Positions 12,464-20,486 of a stretch of DNA of 23,934 nt are shown piece after piece. The stretch spans positions 1-23,934 of IMG/VR virus record IMGVR_UViG_3300045912_000924, one strand, 5' to 3'. The stretch's first letter is position 1. Every line of letters starts with the position of its first letter. Below the pieces are notes generated by a model, which worked only from the letters and a program-made list of their open reading frames with translations, was not told the origin of the DNA and searched no databases. Made by a program: the position numbers and the translations under genes. The stretch is from a virus.

Positions 12464-14771
12464 CCCGCGGCGACTGCGACCGAGCGAGCTCTGCCGGCTG
12501 CTGAACTCGACCCCGCTGGGCGAGGTGATCAGCGAGCGGCAGCTGTACCGCCATCGCACCCGCGCCGGCCTGCGGATCGGCGACGCCCGCCACGTCGATC
12601 TGCTGCGGTACGTCGCCTGGCTGGTGAGCATCCGGCACGCCCCGAAGCGCGAACCCGAGGCCGACCCCTATGAGGCGGTCAAGGAGCGGTCCCGCGCCCG
12701 CAACCTGGCGTTGTCGCTGGCCGGCCGCGACATCGGCGACCTGCCGAACGTGGCGGACCCGGGCCGCAAGGCGCGGGCGGCGGGCGACTTCCGCTTCTTC
12801 TGCGACAGCTACTTCCCGCTGACGTTCCACCTGCCCTGGTCCCAGGACCACTTGAAGGTCATCGCCCGCATCGAGCAGGCCGTGCTGCGCGGCGGGCTGT
12901 TTGCGATGGCGATGCCGCGCGGCAGCGGTAAGTCCACCATCTCGGAGTGCGCCTGCATCTGGGCCGTGCTGTACGGGCACCGCGAGTTCGTCTGCCTGAT
13001 CGGGTCGGACGAAGGCCACGCGATGGACATGCTCGACGCCATCAAGATGGAGCTCGACGGCAACGACCTGCTGCTCGCCGACTTCCCCGAGGCGGTTTTT
13101 CCGATCCAGGCGCTCGACGGCATCGCCAACCGCTGCAACGGGCAACTGTACAAGGGCGAGCGGACGCACATCGGCTGGACGGCCCGCGAGGTGGTGCTGC
13201 CGACGCTCAAGCCCGACGGCTGGCTCCAGTGCGACGACCTGCGGCCGTTCGTCCGCGACGACGGCACCTCGAAGGCCTCGGGCGCGATCATCAAGGTGGC
13301 GGGCATCACCGGCCGCATCCGGGGGATGAAGTACAAGCGGGCCGACGGCCGCACGGTGCGGCCGACGCTCGTCGTCCTCGACGACCCGCAGACCGATGAG
13401 AGTGCCCGCAGCCTGAGCCAGTGTGCGACCCGCGAAAGCATCCTCGCGGGGGCAGTGCTGGGGTTGTCCGGGCCGGGCACGAAGATCTCGGGGATCATGC
13501 CCTGTACGGTGATCCGGCCCGGCGACATGGCCGACGCCATCCTCGACCGGGACCGCCACCCCGAGTGGAATGGCCAGAGGACCAAGCTCGTCTACGCCTT
13601 CCCCACCGACGAGGCCCTGTGGAAGCGGTATGCCGAGGTCCGCGCCGAGAGCCTGCGGCAAGGCAACGGCGGCGAGGAAGCGACCACCTTCTACCGCGAA
13701 CACCGCGCGGCGATGGATGAAGGGGCCGTAGTGGCCTGGCCGGAGCGGTTCAACCACGACGAGTTGTCGGCCATCCAGCACGCGATGAACTTGCGGCTGC
13801 AGGACGAGGCGGCCTTCTTCGCCGAGTACCAGAACGAACCGCTGCCGGCCGAGACGGCCAGCGACGACGAACTGACCGTCGAGCAGATCGCCGGCAAGCT
13901 CAACCGGATGAAGCGCGGGGAGGTGCCGGTCGGCGTCAACCACGTCACCGCCTTCATCGACGTGCAGGGGAACTTGTTGTTCTGGCTCGTGGCCGGGTGG
14001 GAGGACGACTTCACCGGCTACGTCCTCGACTACGGCGCTTACCCGGACCAGAAGCGGCCGTACTTCACACTCCGCGACGCCCGGCCGACGCTCACCGGGA
14101 TCCTGCCCGGCGGCGTCGAGGCGGCGATCTACGCCGGGCTGGAGACGCTCACGGGCCAGATCCTCGGCCGGGCCTGGCGGCGGGACGACGGCGCGGACCT
14201 GCGGGTCGAACGGTGCCTGATCGACGCCAACTGGGGCTCCTCGACGGACGTGGTCTACCAGTTCTGCCGGCAGTCGGCGCATGCCGGGGTGGTGCTGCCG
14301 AGCCACGGGCGGTTCGTAGGTGCGTCGAGCCAGCCGTTCAGCGAGTACAAGCGGCGGCCGGGCGACCGGGTCGGCTTCAACTGGCGGATGCCCAACGTCC
14401 AGGGCAAGCGGGCGGTGCGGCACGCCCTCTTCGACACCAACTTCTGGAAGAGCTTCGTTCACGCCCGCCTGGCCGTGCCGATGGGCGAGCGCGGCTGCCT
14501 GTCGCTCTTCGGCGAAAAGCCCGAGACGCATCGCCTCTTCGCGGAACACGTCACGGCCGAATACCGCGTGAAGACCGAGGGGCGGGGCCGCACGGTGGAC
14601 GAGTGGAAGCTGCGGCCCGAACGCAGCGACAACCACTGGCTCGACGGCCTGGTCGGTGCGGCGGTCGCGGCCTCGATCCAGGGGGCCATCCTGCCTGGCA
14701 CCGGCGGTCGTGAGCCGGCCAAGCGCGGCCGGGTCAGCTTCAAGCAGCTTCAACAACGGACACGAAAATGA
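12453..14771 (+). CDS. Phage terminase large subunit (gpA family)
   Basis: A 772-residue packaging motor. Residues 1-60 form an HTH-like module similar to the preceding small protein. The ATPase has Walker A PRGSGKST at 155-162 and Walker B TLVVLDDPQ at 305-313. The C-terminal nuclease has acidic residues in FIDVQGNLLFW (about D503), LIDANWGSS (about D591) and HWLDGLVGAAVAA (about D731). It cuts phage concatemers and drives DNA into the prohead. Size and layout fit the lambda gpA type. GTG at 12453 overlaps the small gene's end. The stop overlaps the ATG of the zinc-ribbon gene. No damage is visible, unlike the replication genes. Confidence 0.88.
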   Translation: MATDPRRLRPSELCRLLNSTPLGEVISERQLYRHRTRAGLRIGDARHVDLLRYVAWLVSIRHAPKREPEADPYEAVKERSRARNLALSLAGRDIGDLPNVADPGRKARAAGDFRFFCDSYFPLTFHLPWSQDHLKVIARIEQAVLRGGLFAMAMPRGSGKSTISECACIWAVLYGHREFVCLIGSDEGHAMDMLDAIKMELDGNDLLLADFPEAVFPIQALDGIANRCNGQLYKGERTHIGWTAREVVLPTLKPDGWLQCDDLRPFVRDDGTSKASGAIIKVAGITGRIRGMKYKRADGRTVRPTLVVLDDPQTDESARSLSQCATRESILAGAVLGLSGPGTKISGIMPCTVIRPGDMADAILDRDRHPEWNGQRTKLVYAFPTDEALWKRYAEVRAESLRQGNGGEEATTFYREHRAAMDEGAVVAWPERFNHDELSAIQHAMNLRLQDEAAFFAEYQNEPLPAETASDDELTVEQIAGKLNRMKRGEVPVGVNHVTAFIDVQGNLLFWLVAGWEDDFTGYVLDYGAYPDQKRPYFTLRDARPTLTGILPGGVEAAIYAGLETLTGQILGRAWRRDDGADLRVERCLIDANWGSSTDVVYQFCRQSAHAGVVLPSHGRFVGASSQPFSEYKRRPGDRVGFNWRMPNVQGKRAVRHALFDTNFWKSFVHARLAVPMGERGCLSLFGEKPETHRLFAEHVTAEYRVKTEGRGRTVDEWKLRPERSDNHWLDGLVGAAVAASIQGAILPGTGGREPAKRGRVSFKQLQQRTRK

Positions 14772-14965
14772 AGCCCAGTCCTCCGCCGCGAAAGCCAATC
14801 GGCATCCGCTGTCCCCGCTGCGGCGGAGGGTGGTTCAAGACGACTCACACGGAACCGTTGTCCGATGGACGGATTCGTCGGCGGAAGAAATGCCTCGGAT
14901 GTGGCCGGAGGGTCGTCACGTTCGAGGCGATTCTCACCCCGACAACCGCCGACGGCCACATGTAG
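14768..14965 (+). CDS. Stand-alone zinc ribbon resembling the NrdR N-terminus
   Basis: A 65-residue basic protein with CPRC (C15, C18) and CLGC (C42, C45), an intervening DGRIRRRKKC segment and GRRVVTFE after the second pair. This order closely resembles the N-terminal zinc ribbon of the NrdR repressor, but the ATP-cone domain is absent. It probably binds zinc and nucleic acid. The ATG at 14768 overlaps the terminase stop as ATGA, so it is read with the packaging genes. Its role in phage is unknown; similar small zinc ribbons act as late transcription factors in other phages. Confidence 0.65.
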   Translation: MKPSPPPRKPIGIRCPRCGGGWFKTTHTEPLSDGRIRRRKKCLGCGRRVVTFEAILTPTTADGHM

Positions 14966-14994
14966 CAAGCCACTCGAAGAATCTCATCGCACGC

Positions 14995-15023
14995 GGACAA
15001 CTCGAAAACGGACGGCATAGGTA
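14995..15023 (+). promoter_or_regulatory. Promoter-like motif, copy 2
   Basis: GGACAA at 14995-15000, a 17-base spacer and TAGGTA at 15018-15023. It matches copy 1 at 2767-2795 in both boxes and spacer length, and the two share AAACGGA within the spacer. It lies in the gap before the portal operon. Confidence 0.4.
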
Positions 15024-15052
15024 ACGATCAAGGCCATCCCGACCCGGCCGGC

Positions 15053-15077
15053 AGCGGCCCGGGGATCGCCGCTTTTT
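15053..15077 (+). terminator. Intrinsic terminator or attenuator before the portal operon
   Basis: AGCGGC and GCCGCT form a 6-bp stem with a 9-base loop, followed by a T-run (five T in a row with the stem's last base). It resembles a rho-independent terminator. It stands 15 bases before the ATG at 15093 and just downstream of promoter-like motif copy 2, so it could end terminase transcripts or act as an attenuator. Confidence 0.5.
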
Positions 15078-15092
15078 CGTGGGCCTGCGCGA

Positions 15093-15290
15093 ATGTCCGA
15101 CGAACTCGACGACGCCATCGAACAGAACGCGAAAGGGCCGGCCAAAGCGTCCGGCGACGCCGGCTCGGTCGAGCAGCACAAGCTCGCCGAGCAGATCGAG
15201 GCCGACCGCTACCTCGCGTCCAAAGAGGCTGCCAAGAAGCCGAACCGTGGCCTGCGGTTCAACAAGATCGTTCCGCCGGGGGCCGACTGA
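15093..15290 (+). CDS. Small conserved phage protein before the portal
   Basis: A 65-residue polar, helical protein (MSDELDDAIEQNAKGPAKASGD, then VEQHKLAEQIEADRYLASK) with a basic end LRFNKIVPPGAD. It lies between the terminase region and the portal, where lambda-type phages carry small connector proteins such as gpW. The sequence does not resemble gpW closely enough to name it. The stop is immediately followed by the portal ATG. The ribosome site at the ATG is poor, so translation may rely on other signals. Confidence 0.6.
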   Translation: MSDELDDAIEQNAKGPAKASGDAGSVEQHKLAEQIEADRYLASKEAAKKPNRGLRFNKIVPPGAD

Positions 15291-16754
15291 ATGTTCCGCT
15301 GGCTGGCCAACCTGATCGCCGGAAGTGACCGGTCGCCGTCGCGGCCGGCGACGGTGCGTGTCGTCCGCGCGCGGTACGACGCCGCCATCACCACCGACGA
15401 CAACCGCCGCCACTGGGCGGCCGCCGACGGGCTTTCGGCCAACGCCGCCAACAGCCCGGACGTTCGCCGCGTCCTGAGGAACCGCGCCCGCTACGAGGCC
15501 GCCAACAACAGCTACGCCAAGGGCATCGTCCTCACGCTGGCCAACGACGTGATCGGTACCGGACCGCGACTCCAGTTGCTCTCCGACGATCCCGAGACGA
15601 ACCGGCGGGTGGAGCACGAGTTCGCCCGCTGGGCCACCGCCGTGCGGCTGCCCGAGAAGCTCCGCACCATGCGGCTGGCGCGGGCCACCGACGGCGAGGC
15701 GTTCGCCGTCTTGACCAGCAACCCGCGGTTGCCGCTGCCGGTGCAACTCGACGTCCGCCTGATCGAGGCCGAGCAGGTGACCACCCCGGACCCACGGCTC
15801 GACGCGAGCGTGGACGGGATCGTCTTCGACGCGGCGGGCAACCCGGTCGAGTACCACGTCCTCCGCGATCATCCCGGGGAGGCGGCCTTCCGCCGCCCGC
15901 TGGCGTTCGACCGCGTGCCCGCTGAATCGGTGGTGCATTGGTTCCGCTGCGACCGGCCCGGCCAGGCGCGGGGCGTTCCCGACATCACGCCGGCCCTGCC
16001 GCTGTTCGCGCAGTTGCGGCGGTTCACGCTCGCAGTGCTGGCCGCCGCCGAGACGGCAGCCGACTTCGCCGGCATCCTCTACACCGACGCGCCGGCGAGC
16101 GGCGAGGCGGACGCCGCCGAGCCGCTCGAGCCGATCGAACTGGAGAAGCGGGCACTGGTGACGATGCCCGGCGGCTGGAAGATGAGCCAGTTGCAAGCGG
16201 AGCAGCCGACCACCGGCCACAAGGAGTTCGTCGAAGTCATCCTCAACGAGATCGCCCGCTGCCTGAACATGCCGTTCAACGTCGCGGCGGGCAACAGCTC
16301 GGGCTACAACTACGCGTCCGGCCGGCTCGACCACCAGACGTACTTCAAGGCGATCCGCGTCGAGCAGGCCCACCTCGAAGACGTGGTCCTCGACCGCGTC
16401 CTGGCCGCGTGGTTCGACGAAGCGGCCCTCGTCCCCGGTCTGCTGCCGCCCGGCCTCGGGCCGATCGCGGCCGTCGAACACGCCTGGTTCTGGGACGGCC
16501 ACGAGCACGTCGACCCCGCCAAGGAAGCCACGGCCCAGGCGACCCGCCTGGCCAACCACACGACCACCCTCGCCCAGGAGTACGCCCGCCAGGGCCGCGA
16601 CTGGGAGGACGCCCTGCGGCAGCGGGCCAAGGAGGTCGCGCTCATGACCGAACTGGGGCTCGTTGCCGCACCGGCCGCGCCCGCACCGACCGACCCCGAC
16701 GACCCCGAGGAGGACACCGAGCATGACGACGAACGGTCCCGAACCGACGCCTGA
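15291..16754 (+). CDS. Phage portal protein (lambda family)
   Basis: A 487-residue portal protein, the ring at one capsid vertex through which DNA enters and leaves. Typical features: an N-terminal RARYDAA segment, RNRARYEAANNSYAKG at about 63-78, DVIGTGPRLQ, the strand LIEAEQVTTP at about 162-171, VVHWFRCDRPGQARGVPD, and LNMPFNVAAGNSSGYNYASGRLD near residues 324-346. These match the lambda gpB portal family. It is followed by an overlapping protease-capsid gene. The C-terminus is acidic and proline-rich. No damage is visible. Confidence 0.9.
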   Translation: MFRWLANLIAGSDRSPSRPATVRVVRARYDAAITTDDNRRHWAAADGLSANAANSPDVRRVLRNRARYEAANNSYAKGIVLTLANDVIGTGPRLQLLSDDPETNRRVEHEFARWATAVRLPEKLRTMRLARATDGEAFAVLTSNPRLPLPVQLDVRLIEAEQVTTPDPRLDASVDGIVFDAAGNPVEYHVLRDHPGEAAFRRPLAFDRVPAESVVHWFRCDRPGQARGVPDITPALPLFAQLRRFTLAVLAAAETAADFAGILYTDAPASGEADAAEPLEPIELEKRALVTMPGGWKMSQLQAEQPTTGHKEFVEVILNEIARCLNMPFNVAAGNSSGYNYASGRLDHQTYFKAIRVEQAHLEDVVLDRVLAAWFDEAALVPGLLPPGLGPIAAVEHAWFWDGHEHVDPAKEATAQATRLANHTTTLAQEYARQGRDWEDALRQRAKEVALMTELGLVAAPAAPAPTDPDDPEEDTEHDDERSRTDA

Positions 16755-18684
16755 GAGCCTGTGGCTGACGGCCGAGATGCGCGTCGCACCGGCCGACGCG
16801 GGCAAGGCCCCCGACGGCACGCCCGCGCTGCCCCGGTTCCACATGGTCGCCTACACCGGCGGGGCCATGCGGCTGGAGGGGTGGAAGCACCCCGTCGTGG
16901 TCGACCTCGCGGGCCTGACCATCCCGTCGCAGTCCCGGCCGATCCGCGTCGGGCACAACACCGATCGGCTGGTCGGGCACACCCACGCCATCGCCCAGGA
17001 GGACGGGCGGCTGGTGGCATCCGGCGTGTTGAGCATCCCCGGCCCCGACACCGAGCGGGTGGTGGCCGGCTCGCGGAACGGCTTCCCCTGGCAGGCGAGC
17101 ATCGGCGCGCGGGTCGACCAGTACGAGTTCGTCAAGGACGGCCAGGTCGCGGCGGCGAACGGCCGCGAGTTCCCCGGCCCGGTCGTCGTCGTCCGCAAGT
17201 CCACGTTGGGGGAGATCAGCTTCGTCGACCTCGGGGCCGACGGCAACACCAGCGCGAGCGTGGCCGCCAAGGCCCAGGAGGGTTCGACCATGACCACCCC
17301 ATCCACTGCCACCGGCGGCCCGGACCTCGCGGCCGGCGACCCCGTACAGTCGCTTCGTACCGCGACCGCCGCCGAGGTGAAGCGGATCGCCGCGGTCCGT
17401 CGCGTCTTCGCCGGCACGCACCCCGAGGTGGAGGCCCAGGCCATCGAGGAAGGCTGGGACGAGACGCGGGCCGAACTCGACCGGCTTCGGCTCGACCGCC
17501 CGGCCGCCCCGGCGGTGGCCGGCACCCGCGCCGACGACCGCTTCCCGGCGGCCCAGATGCTCGAGGCCGCACTGGCCCTGACGCGGCCGCCGATGCAGCC
17601 CGAGCGGCACTACCCCGCCGACCTGCTCCAGGCGGCTGAGGACCGCTACGGCCCGGGGTTGAAGATCCGACAGGTCATCTACTTCGTGGCCCGGGCCAAC
17701 GGCTACACCGGGTCGCCGTTCATCGACAAGCGCAGCTTCGGCGACGCCATGTACTACGCCTGGACGCTGCCGATGACGGTGCGGGCGGCCGGGACGAGTA
17801 CGCTGTCGCTGCCCGCCATTCTGTCCAACCTCGCCAACAAGGAACTGCTCGACGCCTACCGCGAGGAGGACCAGACCTGGCGGGAGATCGCCATCGTCCG
17901 CTCGGTCAGCGACTTCAAGACGGTCACCAGCCACCGCCTGCTCGACAACATGGAGTACGAGGAGGTGGCCCCTGACGGCGAGATCAAGCACGGGACGGTG
18001 GCGGAGGAGACGTACACCCGGCAGGCGAAGACCTACGGCAAGATGTTCGCGCTGACGCGGGAGAAGATCATCGACGACGACATGAGCGCGTTCGACGACA
18101 TCCGCGACCGGCTGGGGGCCGGGGCGGCCCGCAAGCTCAACAGCGTGTTCTGGAAGGCGTTCCTCAACAAATCCTCGTTCTTCACCGCCCCGCGGGGCAA
18201 CTTCATCAGCGGGGCGAACACCGCGCTGGGCCTCGACGGGACCGGGCTGCAGGAGGGCATCCTGGCCTTCCGCAAGCTGAAGTCGCCGGACAAGAAGCGG
18301 ATCGGCGGGACGCCGACCATCCTGCTGGTGCCGCCGGAATTGCAGTTCGTCGCCCAGCGGCTCTACCAAAGCACGACGGTCAACACCGGCGGGGCGTCCA
18401 CCAAGGACAGCGTGCCCAACGACAACATCCACGCCGGCAAGTACCGCCCGGTGGTGTGCGACTGGCTGAGCGACACGGAGTTCGCGGGGCACTCGGCCAA
18501 GGCGTGGTACCTGTTCCGCAACCCCGGCGTGCTGGCCCCGGTGGCGGTGAGCTTCCTCGACGGGGTGCAGACGCCGACGGTGGAGGCGGCGGACGCCGAC
18601 TTCAACAAGCTGGGCATCCAGTTCCGCGGCTACTTCGACTTCGGCGTCGACCTGGCCGGCATCAAGGTCAAGGGCGAGGCGTGA
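16723..18684 (+). CDS. Fused prohead protease and major capsid protein
   Basis: A 653-residue protein from ATG at 16723, with GAGGAGGA eight bases upstream and overlap with the portal's end. Residues about 35-175 form a prohead protease domain: VGHN with H78, WQASIG with S126 and GEISFVDLGAD near 163-173, in the order of S78-type prohead proteases. Residues about 190-300 are a polar helical linker that could act as scaffold or delta domain. Residues about 300-653 are a capsid domain (TSHRLLDNMEYEEVAPDGE, FALTREKIIDDDMSAF, VPPELQFVAQRLY), resembling Mu-like gpT. The protease would clip the capsid during maturation. An internal ATG at 17290 has its own AGGAGG. Confidence 0.85.
   Translation: MTTNGPEPTPESLWLTAEMRVAPADAGKAPDGTPALPRFHMVAYTGGAMRLEGWKHPVVVDLAGLTIPSQSRPIRVGHNTDRLVGHTHAIAQEDGRLVASGVLSIPGPDTERVVAGSRNGFPWQASIGARVDQYEFVKDGQVAAANGREFPGPVVVVRKSTLGEISFVDLGADGNTSASVAAKAQEGSTMTTPSTATGGPDLAAGDPVQSLRTATAAEVKRIAAVRRVFAGTHPEVEAQAIEEGWDETRAELDRLRLDRPAAPAVAGTRADDRFPAAQMLEAALALTRPPMQPERHYPADLLQAAEDRYGPGLKIRQVIYFVARANGYTGSPFIDKRSFGDAMYYAWTLPMTVRAAGTSTLSLPAILSNLANKELLDAYREEDQTWREIAIVRSVSDFKTVTSHRLLDNMEYEEVAPDGEIKHGTVAEETYTRQAKTYGKMFALTREKIIDDDMSAFDDIRDRLGAGAARKLNSVFWKAFLNKSSFFTAPRGNFISGANTALGLDGTGLQEGILAFRKLKSPDKKRIGGTPTILLVPPELQFVAQRLYQSTTVNTGGASTKDSVPNDNIHAGKYRPVVCDWLSDTEFAGHSAKAWYLFRNPGVLAPVAVSFLDGVQTPTVEAADADFNKLGIQFRGYFDFGVDLAGIKVKGEA
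17276..17292 (+). promoter_or_regulatory. Internal ribosome site and ATG within the protease-capsid gene
   Basis: AGGAGG at 17276-17281 stands eight bases before an in-frame ATG at 17290, exactly between the protease and the linker-capsid part (M190). Starting here would yield a 464-residue protein without the protease. Nested starts that give separate assembly proteins are known in lambda (C and Nu3). Use of this one is inferred. Confidence 0.5.
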
Positions 18685-18703
18685 TCCCCACTCGGAGGCA
18701 AAC

Positions 18704-19036
18704 ATGGCGCAGGTGATCTTCATCCACGACGGCGGGACCATCGACCACATCCCGGTGGCCGACGTGGCGGCCGGGGACGTGGTCGTGCAGGGCGAACTGG
18801 TCGGCGTCGCCAAGCTCGACATCAAGGCTGGCAAGCTTGGGGCACTCGCCGTCGTCGGCGTGTTCGACTTCCCGGTAGACGATGTTTCCGAGTGGAACGT
18901 CGGCGATCTGGCCTACTGGGATCCGGGCGACGGCTTCGCCACCAAGACTGCGACCGGTCACAAGCTGCTGGGCAAGGCGGTGCTGGTCGACTCCCGGCCG
19001 GGCAGCCCGCACGTCCGCGTCCGGCTCAGCCAGTGA
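18704..19036 (+). CDS. DUF2190 capsid-associated protein
   Basis: A 110-residue beta-rich protein matching DUF2190: VVVQGELVGVAKLDIKAG, LGALAVVGVFDFP, VGDLAYWDPGDGF and a C-terminal LLGKAVLVD, then VRVRL. Members sit just after capsid genes and are thought to decorate or stabilise the head. The position here is the expected one. ATG at 18704 follows CGGAGG. Confidence 0.8.
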   Translation: MAQVIFIHDGGTIDHIPVADVAAGDVVVQGELVGVAKLDIKAGKLGALAVVGVFDFPVDDVSEWNVGDLAYWDPGDGFATKTATGHKLLGKAVLVDSRPGSPHVRVRLSQ

Positions 19037-19043
19037 GGATGCC

Positions 19044-19424
19044 ATGCCCGACCTCTTGCGGACCGGCTCCGACTGGCTGGCCGAGAGGCTCAAGGAACAC
19101 GCCTCACGGCCGGTCGCGTACCGGCGCGGGGCCGACGAGGTGAGCCTGCAAGCAACCATCGGGCGGACGCTCTTGAAGCTCGACGACGGCTACGGCGGCG
19201 TGCGGATGGAGTGGACCGACCGCGACTTCCTGATCCACGCGGCCGACCTGGTGCTGGGCGGCAACGCGGTCCTGCCCGAGCGGGGCGACGTGATCCGCGA
19301 GACGCAGGGCGGCAAGACGTTCGTGTACGAGGTGATGGCCCCGGGCAAGGAGCCCGCGTGGCGGTGGTCCGACGTGTTCCGCAAGGTGCTGCGGGTTCAC
19401 GCCAAGCAAGTGGGGGCCGAGTGA
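19044..19424 (+). CDS. Probable head-tail joining protein
   Basis: A 126-residue protein (MPDLLRTGSDWLAERLKEHAS, then VSLQATIGRTLL, a WTDRDFLI strand, GDVIRE and YEVMAPGKEPAWRWSD). The layout (N-terminal helix, beta strands, then an aromatic turn) is that of small neck proteins such as lambda FII, and the position after the DUF2190 gene agrees. The ATG at 19044 follows GAGG. No specific name is claimed. Confidence 0.62.
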   Translation: MPDLLRTGSDWLAERLKEHASRPVAYRRGADEVSLQATIGRTLLKLDDGYGGVRMEWTDRDFLIHAADLVLGGNAVLPERGDVIRETQGGKTFVYEVMAPGKEPAWRWSDVFRKVLRVHAKQVGAE

Positions 19425-19609
19425 TGCTCGAACTGATGCGACAACTCCTGGGTTTGCACCGGCAAGATCCGGCGGGGCTCCGCGAGGCTCTGCCGGTCCT
19501 CAAGGCGATCCTGCACTCCGACGCCCTGACCGAGATCGTTCGGGCCACCAAGTCCCCGGTCGATGACCTGGTGCTGCGGGTGCTGCGGGCGTTGGTCCCC
19601 CAGGAGTGA
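19424..19609 (+). CDS. Small hypothetical protein in the neck-tail operon
   Basis: A 61-residue helical, leucine-rich protein (MLELMRQLLGLH, then LPVLKAILHSDALTEIVRATK). ATG at 19424 shares its A with the last base of the previous stop (TGATG), and the next gene begins three bases after its stop with AGGAG between them. That packing supports a real gene. No family is recognised. Confidence 0.5.
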   Translation: MLELMRQLLGLHRQDPAGLREALPVLKAILHSDALTEIVRATKSPVDDLVLRVLRALVPQE

Positions 19610-19612
19610 CCG

Positions 19613-20041
19613 ATGCCCGCGACGATCCTGGCCCTGGCCGACGCCGTCGTCGAGCAACTGAACGCCACCGCGTTCAGCCAGCCGCTCGTCGCCGTGCGGC
19701 ACTACCAGCCGTGCTTCGAGCTTTCGGAGATGACCGAACTGCGGGTCAGCGTCGTGCCACGCTCGGTGGCCAGCAAGGCCCTCGACCGCAACCGGGACAG
19801 CTTCGACTTCAAGATCGACGTGGCGGTGCAACGCAAGGTCGAGCCGAGCGTGGGGAACCTCGATGCTCTCATGGAACTGGTGGAGGAGATCGCCGACCAC
19901 TTCCGCTCGCACCCGCTGGCCGGCTTCCCGCAGGCCCGCTGCACCGAGGTGGCCAACGAGCCGATCTACGCGGCGGAGCACCTGGAGGAACTCCGCCAGT
20001 TCACCAGCGTCCTCACGCTCACGTTCAAGGTCTGGAGGTGA
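19613..20041 (+). CDS. Probable tail terminator/completion protein
   Basis: A 142-residue alpha/beta protein (MPATILALADAVVEQLNA; VRHYQPCFELSEM; LRVSVVPRSV; DFKIDVAVQRKVEP; then FTSVLTLTFKVWR). One helix followed by four strands resembles tail-terminator proteins that close the tail tube beneath the neck. The place between neck proteins and tail tube fits. AGGAG lies just before the ATG. The assignment rests on layout and context, not on a named motif. Confidence 0.5.
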   Translation: MPATILALADAVVEQLNATAFSQPLVAVRHYQPCFELSEMTELRVSVVPRSVASKALDRNRDSFDFKIDVAVQRKVEPSVGNLDALMELVEEIADHFRSHPLAGFPQARCTEVANEPIYAAEHLEELRQFTSVLTLTFKVWR

Positions 20042-20044
20042 GCC

Positions 20045-20476
20045 GTGATCACGATGACCTTCCAGGCCGCCAAGCAGGGCTTCTTCGACCGGGCCAAGGT
20101 CAAGAACGCCGTCGATGCCGGCACCCGGCGGGTGCTGTCGCGGTTCGGGGCGTTCGTGCGAACGCGGGCCAAGACGTCGATCCGCAAGAAGAAGGGCACC
20201 AGCCCGCCCGGATCGCCGCCGCACTCGCACGTCGGCCTCTTGCGGAAGTTCATCCTGTTCGCCTACGACCCGACCCGGAAGTCGGTCGTGATCGGGCCGA
20301 CGCTGATCCGCGCGGAGTCGCAAGCTCCCCGCTTGCTCGAACACGGCGGCGAGGCGGTCCGCCGGACGAAAGCCAAGACGCGCCGGCTCCGCTACCGCCC
20401 CCGGCCGTTCATGGGGCCGGCCTTCGAGGCCGAGCAGGCCCAACTGCCGCCTATGTGGAAGAACTCCGTCCGCTGA
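20045..20476 (+). CDS. Neck/minor tail protein, HK97 gp10-like
   Basis: A 143-residue basic protein. It opens with FQAAKQGFFDRAKVKNAVDAGTRRVLSRFG, a long helix, then RTRAKTSIRKKK, a PPGSPPHSH loop, RKFILFAYD and LLEHGGEAVRR, and ends RPFMGPAFEAEQAQLPPMW. The pattern of basic helix, PPGSPPHSH-like loop, LEHGG and RPFMGPA is typical of HK97 gp10-like neck proteins that connect head and tail. GTG at 20045 follows GGAGGT. It overlaps nothing and is 10 bases before the tail tube gene. Confidence 0.68.
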   Translation: MITMTFQAAKQGFFDRAKVKNAVDAGTRRVLSRFGAFVRTRAKTSIRKKKGTSPPGSPPHSHVGLLRKFILFAYDPTRKSVVIGPTLIRAESQAPRLLEHGGEAVRRTKAKTRRLRYRPRPFMGPAFEAEQAQLPPMWKNSVR

Positions 20477-20486
20477 GGAGACACCG

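Noticed and set aside
12408-14798. A 796-codon minus-strand open frame opposite the terminase
   Set aside because: It mirrors a convincing terminase, has no motif or ribosome site, and is rich in R, G, V, H and D as expected of an antisense frame in GC-rich DNA.
14934-16844. A 636-codon minus-strand open frame opposite the portal
   Set aside because: Antisense of a clear portal gene, no domain.
16642-18834. A 730-codon minus-strand open frame opposite the protease-capsid gene
   Set aside because: Low-complexity, antisense of a recognisable gene, no start signal.
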